64,000 nucleotides of DNA from Xiphydria camelus. Its lineage: Eukaryota > Arthropoda > Insecta > Hymenoptera > Xiphydriidae. The notes under the pieces were generated by a model that was not told the DNA's origin, ran no database searches, and was given only the letters and a program-made list of their open reading frames with translations. The stretch is from NCBI GenBank assembly GCA_963678675.1, contig OY783193.1, positions 1,247,501 through 1,311,500 on the forward strand. The letters are read 5' to 3'. This document shows, piece after piece, positions 12,284 through 22,097 of the stretch; the stretch's first letter is position 1; each line of letters opens with the position of its first letter. Both the position numbers and the translations under genes were made by a program.

Positions 12284-13306
12284 TCTATCGACGCTGATCT
12301 TTCTTCTCCTCTTCTCGCTATCGAAGAGCAGAGCCGCACGTCGATGACCGCGCCGCTTCATAATTATTCAAATAGTCAATTAAACGTGTTCGGCTTAAAT
12401 ATATCGACGCTATTTACGATAATATTATGCCGGCTGATGTACGGCGATTTAGATAACAAAGTGAGAGGCCCGGAGAGTGTTCTCGGGTGCGTCGAGAGGT
12501 GGGACTCGGCCGACCGGGCCCCGGAAAGCGATGACACTCCGGACGAGCGGCTACCACGTGAATTCAGTCATTTGATTGCGCCTCGTTAAAACTTTTATTC
12601 CTCGCTTTACCGTCGATCGGCCTTGATTTATCGAGCTTCCTCCGCGTGCGTGTCTCCTCCTCCTTCTGTTTGAGAAAAGAGACGAGGGCGTTCTCGAATT
12701 CGTTATCGGACTGTACGGCGAATCATTCGGGGCCACTCGCGTTATCCCGGGGATACGCGAGTGGCGTGATTGTTTCCTCCAGTGTAAATTTGCGTGCATA
12801 AATCGTTTATGGTTTACGACGGGGTTCCAGCTAATTCATTCGCGCGGCGGGATTGCCATTTGCGTAGTGTCTGTTGGACGAATATGTTTGATGATAAATA
12901 ACGAAGCGTATAAATATAAATTGTCGCAGCTTTCGCGCAACGATTTGCGGCTTTAATGGCATCGGACGGTTTGTTAACGAGTGGGATATATCTAAGCGTG
13001 CGTCACACTGTCTGACGATGTGGAACGAGTCGAATATAAAATCTAGATCTTTGTATGGTTACCGAAGTTGATTGAAAAAAAAGCCAGCAACCAGTTTCTT
13101 CAATTTTACTCTTTTCCACTCCAATCGATACCACGACTTTTTCTAATAATCTCCACTTCACCTACACCCGATACCTACCCTGCGCAATTTTACCACAGAA
13201 AATAAAGGCAAGGAACACTCGGTGGATGGCTAGGTACGTCCTCTCCGGGTAACTATATACCCACATGATACTCGCGAGCGGAGGATTCGAAGAGGATCCG
13301 CCCTAA

Positions 13307-13999
13307 TAGTCCAGTAAACGAAGCTCTGAAATACGACTTTTTGAGAACCAGGCTGCGTTTTGGTTTAACGTTGTCATTTGACCTTATAAAGCTCTGGGTG
13401 AAGTATCGCGGTTTTTCCTCCACGGGTTATGGTTGAAAAACAATAACAAATACCATAAAAATGGGTTATTCGAGAATAACTCGAAAACTAAGCGAGATAT
13501 CGAAAAAAATTTAAATCCAAAATTGTAGAGCTTAAAATTCTCTATAAAAAAGGTTCACACACTTTACCCCCACTCCCTACGGTTCACCCTCTAGAGCCGC
13601 GCGAACGTTGGGGGGAAAAAAAAATCATAAAACATAGAAAATTTAACATTTTCGAATGCTTCTTTTTTTAAATTGCTTAAGAAGTTCTCTACTTTTTAAA
13701 TAAAATTATATTTTTTTTCTTCATGCAATTGTTTAAAAACTGTCAAGTAAATAAACGATATCTCTCGATATATTGAATTAATGTTTCTTCTTTGTGTTCC
13801 ATAATTTTGTTAGTTAAATTCCCTACATATTACACTCGGATCATTTTTTTGTAATTGGCGTAATTTTTGAAATATCTGCGTTTTAAAAAATTGCTTTTTC
13901 AACTACTTGGTGCGTCCGGAGAACCGCTGGTGCTACATATATAGTCTATGTCTCTGCGCCATTCACACTTCCCCCTTCTTCTTTCCCCCCCATGGATGG
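13307..13999 (+). repeat. Left long inverted terminal repeat
   Basis: The arm runs from TAGTCCAGTAAACG to the CCCCCCCATGGATGG stretch, where similarity to the right arm stops. It contains no open frame of note. Confidence 0.85.
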
Positions 14000-14388
14000 T
14001 GGATACTCCACTCGAGTCCGTTCCCTCCTGGGCCTCGCTCTCCTCCGTTTAAACTTCTCTAACCTCGACCGCTTTCGCACAGCAAAATATATTATGCACC
14101 ATCATATTAACTATATTATAAAAAAAAGTATCAGATTGTTTCGCTCATAAATAAAGTAAAATAACAAGTTTGAATTTTTCAATGATTGTTATTTAACATA
14201 TTAAAAATACCACCGCCGCCGTTTTTTTATTATAGATTCAAGCATGATTAAACTATGACATAATTTTAACGAGTTAATTGGTGTGGTTGAACAAGTCGAA
14301 ATAAATTAATGAAAATGAAACAACTTTGCTTCCGCCGTTTTTCTAACGTAATAGATAGCGGAAAACAGTGGACGCAAAGTTGTACACC

Positions 14389-14524
14389 TAATAATTGAAG
14401 AGGTAAGTGGATGAAGGGGTTATGTAGCAAAAAGTTGGTTCAGAGATATTTGAGTTTGTAGGTCGCTTTACCAGAAGTTACATTCGGACATAACTCTTTC
14501 ATCCACTTACCTCTTCAATAATTG
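14389..14524. repeat. Foldback repeat in the core of the long-repeat element
   Basis: The arms GAAGAGGTAAGTGGATGAA and their complement TTCATCCACTTACCTCTTC, about 35 bases each with flanking ATTG, enclose a spacer of about 60 bases. It is either a nested MITE or an internal structure of the host element. Confidence 0.75.
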
Positions 14525-15635
14525 TACTCGTTTCCACACCACCATGAGGTATAGTAAACGGCGCGTTTTTTTAATTGTGGTTTCCCCAGTAGGCCTATTC
14601 CACAACTGTCGATCTAGTGTGCAAAAATGTGCTATAGAGTAAGATCCCAGAGCCCTCAGGCCTACATACGTCATTTTAGCAAAGCTAACATTTTATTATT
14701 CATGCGCACGAGTGCGAGTGAGAGCATGAGATGGCATTGTAAGACAGCTTCATGAAATTTAGGTTGTTTATTTGTGTTAATGGAATATTATAATAATTAT
14801 TCAATAAAACTTTAATGCCTAATTATAACAATAATTTCAATGCAATACATTTGGCAAAATAAAAGTTCAAGAATTCCATGTTTCATTAAATTTCGGTTTT
14901 AAATGTAAATGTAATGAAAATACACAGTACAAAATTGTGAGTCAAATTTAACATATGTATAAATAATAAACATATGTTAATAATTTAATATAAAATTTAA
15001 CATATGTATATAGTGTGTTGAAAAGAGCTATACAGATGTATGATAAAAGTAATACCAAGCTGTGTTAAAATTCTCGGCGATTAAACTATGAATTTTTACA
15101 GATTTATATTTTATTGTGTTTAATTTACACGTGAAAACGAAAGAATTGTTTAATTTAAATTTTAACACGCAATTTTTGTATGCAAGGGCGAACATTTTAT
15201 ACTGTGTATATTTATGAAAACTAATATTTTTCAATTACAATAAATTCAAATAAATAATTATTTACTGATATTTTGTTATTATATCTATCAAAGATACATG
15301 AATTAAAATGTAAAAAAGTATTAGTAAAAAATATCACGTATAATTATTAATGATCATATCATCGACTCTTAATCTTCGTCGACACGGATCCGTGACAAGT
15401 ATATTTTAATTGATTTTTCGGAAGATGTGAGAAACTCGATAAGTTTATGTACGATGTGCGATAAGATCTTCTTAGAGATGCTATAACAGAGCTGGGCAGT
15501 TCGGAACTCTGTATGTTTATTTCCAACCTTTCCTTATCGACTCCGCTCCGGCAGGCGCTCGACCGATAGGTATGAAACTTCAGCGTTTAGGCCAAACTGT
15601 ATGTAAAAAAAACTATAAAGGATGCAAAGAAAATC

Positions 15636-15641
15636 TTTATT
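15636..15641 (-). terminator. Candidate poly(A) signal of the small acidic ORF
   Basis: AATAAA on the minus strand about 110 bases after the stop codon at 15752, in an AT-rich context. Confidence 0.35.
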
Positions 15642-15751
15642 TTAATAGGCAACAAATAAAATATTCGAACTCTTAGATTAAAATAATAAAAACAGGAAAA
15701 CATTTGTATTGCGCCTACTGCAGGATTAGCAGCTGGAACTTGAGGTTGTCC

Positions 15752-16054
15752 TTATGTAGTTGACAAAACTGCTCCTGTAACAAAATACCAATGTCTTGAG
15801 TTTTCGAAAATGCGACAATGGTCACTTTTAGAACTCACCAACATACTGAATTTTACTACACAAATAAAAATGAAAATAAATGTAATCTTACCTGTTTCAT
15901 TGTCGTTATCATCTGCCCCATCACTACTTGACCCATCACTACTTGAGTCATCGTCAAGTTCAAAATTGTAGCTGTCGTCACTGGAATATTCTTCATTGTC
16001 GCTCGATTCTTCCAAGATTCTTATATTACCCAGTTTTTCTTTATCTTTACGCAT
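15752..16054 (-). CDS. Small acidic protein candidate inside the long-repeat element
   Basis: I do not recognise this protein. From the ATG at 16054 the frame reads MRKDKEKLGNIRILEESSDN and then a Ser/Asp-rich acidic run ending near DNDNETG. A consensus GTAAGA donor (15891) and a TTGTTACAG acceptor (15775) would remove 117 bases in frame and leave a 61-residue protein; unspliced it is 100 residues. A minus-strand AATAAA at 15636-15641 is a fitting poly(A) signal. A TATA-rich block at 16068-16089 lies so close to the ATG that its use as a promoter is doubtful. Acidic Ser/Asp N-termini are typical of several transposases, so this may be the first exon of a deleted transposase; it may also be a captured host fragment or chance. 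Confidence 0.35.
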   Translation of the reverse strand: MRKDKEKLGNIRILEESSDNEEYSSDDSYNFELDDDSSSDGSSSDGADDNDNETGKITFIFIFICVVKFSMLVSSKSDHCRIFENSRHWYFVTGAVLSTT

Positions 16055-16339
16055 CAATTTCCGTGTCTTATATATAATATATTATATATGCCAGTATTTC
16101 ACTTGTAATAGAATGGCTCAATTTTTTAATATGATGTTCTGTAAAGGCAACAGTTAGTATTCCTGAGTGAAATATGCTAAAACATCTTCTAAATATATAC
16201 ATAAAAAGATAATTACAATGCTATTTACTAAAAAAAAGAAAGTCGAGTTTGACAGCCCACTTTTGCAAGAGGAGTCTCTGAGACTCCACATCGGTGTTTA
16301 TGAAAAAAAAAAGGTACATCACCGGTTACGGGTTAAAAA

Positions 16340-16440
16340 AAAGCATGCTCTTTTAACGGCTACACTTGCTCGATATGAGCATGCTACTTTTAAGCATGCT
16401 TTTAAATAAGCATGCTTAAAGCAAGCACTCGGATACACAT
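16340..16440. repeat. GCATGCTT repeat cluster
   Basis: The palindromic word GCATGC recurs four times with A/T spacers (near 16342, 16378, 16394 and 16410), together with AAGCATGCTTTTAAATAAGC. The cluster could be an internal binding-site array of the element. Confidence 0.5.
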
Positions 16441-17411
16441 GCTAGTTCCTCTAACAGGCTGTCCCAGTGCAGTGGAAAAGATGGAACACCAAGTGGTTAT
16501 CCGTACAGAAGTGAAAAAAATAACTGTATTACTTGCAATTCAATGCATACGAAATCTTCTATTGAAAGAGAAAAAAAAGGAGGAATAGGAATATTCATCA
16601 AAGTTTCAATTGTTGAGATAGAGTAAAGAACTTCCTGCGTTTCACTCTTAAAATAATATACTTTTAAGAAAAAAAAACAGTATTAAAACGAGTTTTGAAA
16701 AAAGTATATTTATTTTACAGTTTGAAGATATTAATTTTCATGAAACTCGTACAATCAAATAGGTCGGTTTTGAACGTGTAAAATAAAGTGATAAAAACTT
16801 TTTATGAGAAAAATGTATATTTTATTACCATGGGGTCCACTGGACCTCGTGTGACCACTACGAATTAATAAATTATTAATAAATTGTCTGTCGCATATTC
16901 GCCCAAATGCTCTTCGCATTTGGGCCGTAGACCGGTGTGAGGGAGAAATTCGACACTCCTCGGGCCCTTTGAGCCATAAATTAGATCCGGGAAAGTTCCT
17001 CATTGCCGCGGGGTCGAAGAGCGACCAGTACGTTCGAAAACCCCCGAGCGACCGGAACAGCTCGCAAATAAAGTTAATGCATTGTTTGTTTTCCTTTACA
17101 AATTGGTATAATTTTATTCATCCTAAACCCACCACGCAAGATTAATTTGGCGCGTAGTCCGTCGCGCAAAGACGGAACATTGTTTATTAGAATAGGTATT
17201 GCGGGAAACGACTTATTTCGATCCGTTCGTTAATTAACCTTTTCCGGAAAAGTTGTGCGACGGAACACAGACTCTAGTCTTTATGACTGTCCCGTCGTTT
17301 GACGGAAAGGATCGGAAGCGTTGAACCCCGTCCGCGACGGTCCCTGCCACATGTGGTCCCTGCCGGGCCGTGTTAAGTGGGCGGTAAGGCTCGGTGTGGC
17401 ACGGATCCGTG

Positions 17412-18091
17412 CCATTCATGGGGGGAAAGAAGGGTGAACGGCGCAGCCATAGACTATATGTGTAGCACCAGCGGTTCTCCGGACGCACCAAGTAGTTGAA
17501 AAAGCAATTTTTTTAAACGCAGATATTTCAAAAATTACGCCAATTACAAAAAAATGACCCGAGTGTAATATGTAGGGAATTTAACTAACAAAATTATGGA
17601 ACACAAAGAAGAAACATTAATTCAATATATCGAGAGATATCATTTATTTACTTGACAGTTTTTAAACAATTGCATGAAGAAAAAAAATATAATTTTATTT
17701 AAAAAGTAGAGAACTTCTTAAGCAATTTAAAAAAAGAAGCATTCGAAAATGTTAAATTTTCTATGTTTTACGATTTTTTTTTCCCCCCAACGTTCGCGCG
17801 GCTCTAGAGGGTGAACCGTGGGGAGTGGGGGTAAACTGTGTGAATCTTTTTTATAGAGAATTTTAAGCTCTACAATTTTGGATTTAAATTTTTTTCGATA
17901 TCTCGCTTAGTTTTCGAGTTATTCTCGAATAACCCATTTTTATGGTATTTGTTATTGTTTTTCAACCATAACCCGTGGAGGAAAAACCGCGATACTTCAC
18001 CCAGAGCTTTATAAGGTCAAATGACAACGTTAAACCAAAACGCAGGCTGGTTCTCAAAAAGTCGTATTTCAGAGCTTCGTTTACTGGACTA
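17412..18091 (-). repeat. Right long inverted terminal repeat
   Basis: This is the inverted complement of the left arm, from CCATTCATGGGGGG inward to GTTTACTGGACTA at the outer edge. The GGTGCGTCCGGAGAACCGCT block is identical in both arms. Confidence 0.85.
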
Positions 18092-18094
18092 TAA

Positions 18095-19999
18095 TGACGG
18101 TGCGCGACGACGAGACGAATCTTATCCGACGACTTCGAGCACGCGGAGAGTCTCCGATCGTCGCTCGACAAATTTACGAGCGTGGACGGGGCTCGCCTAG
18201 GTTGCAGGCCGTGTAGGATCCTCTCGGAGAGAGCGAGAGAGACGGAACGACCGCGCGACGGAAAAGGAGCGAGAGGGCCGAGGGTAGAATGAGGATCCGA
18301 GGCCTGAAAAGCTGGTGCGGACGCGGCGGAACCGGGGGAGAAGAGATGCAAGAAGGAGCTGCTCAGCGCTGTATCAATTCATTAGCGCATTACGGTTCAA
18401 ATAAAAGTATCCGCGTATCTGCGGCTCGCGGCGTATCTCTTATGAAGGGGACGAAGGGGCGACCGGTTTATGCGCTTCGACTCGTCCGCCTCTTTCCTCT
18501 CCCTACTCTTCGTCGTGCCGTTGCCTCCGCAGTCCCGGCGAACCTCTCGTTTGCCCGCTCGCGAGAGGAGAGCGACCTTCACCGTGATTTGCTAGCACCG
18601 CGCTACTCGCCGGAAGGTGACTCCGACGTCCGCGGGCGTCGCTATCGGACACCCGGTATATACATCGAAACCCGGACCCTCTTGACATTCTCGCGGGACG
18701 ATTTATTTATCGAGAGGTTCGAGAGGAGCAGAGGGATCTGCGGTTTATTCGCGCGATCGGGGTGATTTCGTGATACGTATATGGCATGAGAGGAGGAGAA
18801 AAATTTATATCTATATACGAGAGAGTTATATATCAGAAATTTGTGTGCTGCAAAGTATACCGTATTGATAGGAGTTTTTTTTGCATTGAGACATTGGATT
18901 CACAGTTCCCGATACATAGGAAACGACTTTCCTCAGATCCCTCTAAAGGTAGGTAGGTACTCCGCTCTGGAACGCTCCGTGGTCCACGAAACTCTCGCAG
19001 CATCCAATGTCGGTCCATTATTAGACGCTCGCACGAAACGTCAATTCCTACGTTTCAGGAGTCGCTGAACACGAAAATGATATTCGCGCTTAAAAAAATT
19101 TACCAGCAAACCTCGCGGACTTCGACAATCGCAGGCATTTTATACTCTTTGCTCCAGTTTCTGTAGTAGTGTTTCGGAATAAAAATAAATGGCCGAGAGG
19201 ATCGACTGCCGATTTCCTGGGATGCGAGAAATCTCTGACGCTGGATACCTGGAAGTGCTCTCCGCCAGATCGTTTCGCGATAGTGGCATCCCGAGACTCG
19301 AAGAAGAAGAAGCAGAAGAAGAAGTATGAAAGAGGTGAAGAGTAGGAGTAGGTTGCTGGGGGAAGAAGGCCTATTAGCCGCGCCGCCGTTCTCTCTCGTG
19401 TCACGTGAGCAAGGCGACTGAATGAATTCCGAGATAATAGGCAATCTCACGCGTTGCGAAGCGGAACGGCAAAATGTCTATAATCTTCTTCCATAGAAAC
19501 AAAAGCGACAAGACAGAGCATCGAACGTTTCGATCGACAGACTTAGCGCGCGATTATCCAAAGAATCGCGGTTCGTCCGATTCATCCTTTTAGAATCGCA
19601 ATTTTACATATGCGAAAAGTTCTACAAATCTGAAGAGTTCGATAACCTCGTGATCACGCGGTACAATCATGGACGCAACCTCGACCACATTGATCCGCAC
19701 TCCAAATTAAACCCGTCTTCCCTTGGACGCATCCATCGTGTCGTTTGTATTTCCACCGTCAAAGCGGTACAGCCGCTTGGAATTACGAGCTATAAATTCG
19801 TCGTATCCTGAAACGAGTGCGAAGAAACTGCTCACACCGCCTCTCGGGCCGGAATCCAAACGGCGGTTTGATTTATCGTGACGCGCGGCCGGATGAGACG
19901 TACCAGGTTGGATGTGTCTGGAAGGAGGACGCTCCGGAGGGTAACGTGAGGCGTTGTCGAGACAGAACGGACACGGGTTGCGTCAGTTTATAACATATA
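18095..19999. other. No gene recognised downstream of the long-repeat element
   Basis: GC-rich DNA with a diverged family D foldback (18905-19080) and a GAA-rich patch near 19300. It lies beyond the likely 3' end of tsh. Confidence 0.5.
18905..19080. mobile_element. Foldback element, family D copy 2 (diverged)
   Basis: Read on the minus strand it follows the copy at 6395-6575: a GGACCGACATTGGATGCTG block, a TCGTGGACC block, and a TCGTTTCC end. The arms are more decayed than in copy 1. Confidence 0.5.
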
Positions 20000-22097
20000 T
20001 ATTTATTTGAGCTTTAATTGCATTTTAAAATACAACCGAAATAATTAAATAATGACAAATCTGGTAAAATGGTTTTTTTTCAAGAGTCGCGTATACATGA
20101 TGCATAGGTAGTATTTGTTGGGGGTTGCGCTTTTTTGTTGCGTGTTTCCTCGTCTCGCGCGTATGTGTACGTGCGCGCGCGCGCGCGCGCGCGTGTGTGT
20201 GTATGCGTGTATGTGTTTACGTCACTTTCCGCGCACTTAGAAGTGGCGTCTCAGTGCCGTTTTCCTTTTATTCGTAACTCGTATATAATCTCGCGTGTAA
20301 TTAGTCACTCGTGTGTACGTCGACGATTCGTGTTTATTTTCCCTCGATTTTTTTTAATCATCACACTCTCAGCAGTCGTATATAATTACAATAATAATAT
20401 TAATATTATTATTATGTTGATAAATACTTTTTAAAGTCCGCGATGGAAGAATTAGAGTTTACAAGAAATACGTATACAAGTGTGTGTTTCTTCGGGGGCC
20501 ATGCGGCTGCTTTCTTCGCACTCTCTCGCTCTCTGTCTCTCTCACGCATTCGCACTGTCACTCTTTTTTTTTCCTCCTTCACACACAATTCTTTCGTTCG
20601 CGCGCTTTCACACCGTCTCTCCCTCTCTTCCTTTCACACTCATCCTTTCACTCTCGCGCCCCTGAATTCTCAATATCACTGTACCTCCTTATTCGCACGC
20701 TCCTCCTCCCACGTCTTCATCTTTCCCTCCCTCCGCTTCACATCTTTTATATTATATAATAATTAATAATATACACAATATCGTAATAATTCGAATGATA
20801 ATAATGATAATATTTTACACATAATGACGCATGGCTTACTTGGCGCAATAAATATTTAAACAAATAAAATTTACAATGGTCTACACGATTTCTTTTTCTT
20901 CGTCGCCTCCTTCCTCTCACCCCGGTTTCTCTCCCCCCTTCTGCACTAGTAATACTATATATAATCGCGATGATAAACTTCAATATTGCACCGTTGTGCA
21001 CTCTTCGTCTCTGACCACCGCGGCGCGAAACCAACGGTGAGCACGTAACTCGCGCGACGACCGGGATGGCGCGTCATACCGCATATCGTCAAGCGCCAAC
21101 CCCGTCGTCGCGTGCCATCGCGGCTCCGCGCCTTAATAAGTATCAACAAAGAGATTCCTTTACAGCAGGGCCCTACCCTAGCCTACGCTACAGCTACGCC
21201 TTACGACCTAGAGGTATACATGCCGACGATCGACCGACGTGATAGTTTTGAAGCTTTCTTTGCCCTAGTCGAATTCCAACGTTACATAACTCCCTAAGAA
21301 TTACATTATAAAATCACAAACTTGGCGCGCGCCGAGCCCCGTCTGCCGACTCAGCAGTGTCGCGCGAGATATGGTGGCATCACAATTAATTAATGTATTT
21401 TTTTTCTTTATTCGTAACCCTCTTCAACTCGTGTCACGTTTACTCGCCTCTCCCCGTGCCCTAAACCCTAAAGAATTTTCCGGTAGGTAGGTAGGTAGGT
21501 CGGGTAAGGTGCCGAAACGCGCGCTCGAAAGTTTATAAGGGAGAGAAAACACAAGGAGAGGGAAGCGGGAGAAATGTAGAAGAAGATCGGGAACAACGGC
21601 GACGGGGGAGAAAGAAATCGAGGGAAGAGCAGGAGGGAAAGGTTTAGGGAGGGAGAACGAAGGAAAATAAAACCCAGACCACCGAACCCCTCCCGTATAT
21701 CGCGCGTGCTCGCGTGCTACTGGCGGGTCGCGCGCGCTACTCGCACGCGACCCCAGGAATGACAAGACGTAAGACGAGGTCACGATCAACGGTCAACCTG
21801 GCGACGGTGACTCGTGACGATCCATAAAAATATTTCACCCGGACTCTCTTCTTACCACCACCCCCTCGATTTTCACGTACCCGCTCGATCCGCGTGACAG
21901 ACAGCGACACGACCCCTCACATCGCCCGTAACATTTGTCCTTACCTGATCTTTCTTCGATACGCGTCATCGTCGTTGTTGCATCGCGTCGCTCTCGAGAA
22001 CGGTACAGTACAGGTATTTGCAAATTAGGTTTACTCTGTATATAGTTACACGTTATGTACAGTTGGTGGCACCGCTACTACTGCTACGGGGCTCGGA
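20000..22097 (-). other. Probable tsh 3' untranslated region
   Basis: Downstream of the TAG stop the sequence turns AT-rich and has no gene of its own. Three minus-strand AATAAA hexamers are candidate poly(A) signals: 21407-21412, 20267-20272 and 20002-20007. The stretch at 20370-20440 and 20740-20880 is rich in A/T runs, as is common in long developmental-gene 3' UTRs. A CG/GT microsatellite sits at about 20176-20206 and a T/C-rich tract at 20515-20760. Which signal is used cannot be decided from sequence. Confidence 0.4.
21407..21412 (-). terminator. Candidate proximal poly(A) signal of tsh
   Basis: This is a minus-strand AATAAA about 690 bases after the stop codon, followed downstream by an A/T-rich stretch. 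It is the first canonical hexamer noted in the tail; others lie at 20267-20272 and 20002-20007. Confidence 0.3.

Larger units (their letters stand above)
10542..13303. other. No gene recognised; microsatellites and a candidate regulatory island
   Basis: The region holds the (TC)n tract at 11743 and the C run at 12267. The stretches 12340-12470 and 12800-13010 are AT-rich with TAAT, CAATTAAA and ATGATAAATAA words, unlike the CpG-rich flanks. No coding evidence. Confidence 0.4.
13307..18091. mobile_element. 4.8-kb element with inverted terminal repeats of about 680-690 bp
   Basis: The left arm (13307-13999) and right arm (about 17412-18091) are inverted complements over almost their full length. 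Both begin TAGTCCAGTAAACGAAGCTC at the outer edge and differ visibly at only scattered positions. TAA directly flanks both ends (13304-13306 and 18092-18094), consistent with a 3-bp target duplication. If the end is set one base inward, the termini read AGT...ACT as in Maverick/Polinton elements, but no 6-bp duplication is seen. The core is AT-rich, unlike the GC-rich surroundings. It holds a small spliced-ORF candidate, a palindrome (14389-14524) and a cluster of GCATGCTT repeats. No transposase or integrase motif is recognised, so the superfamily is open. Confidence 0.85.

Noticed and set aside
13307..18091. Calling the long-repeat element a Maverick/Polinton
   Set aside because: The ends can be read as AGT...ACT, but there is no 6-bp duplication and no polymerase, integrase or capsid frame. 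The class is left open.
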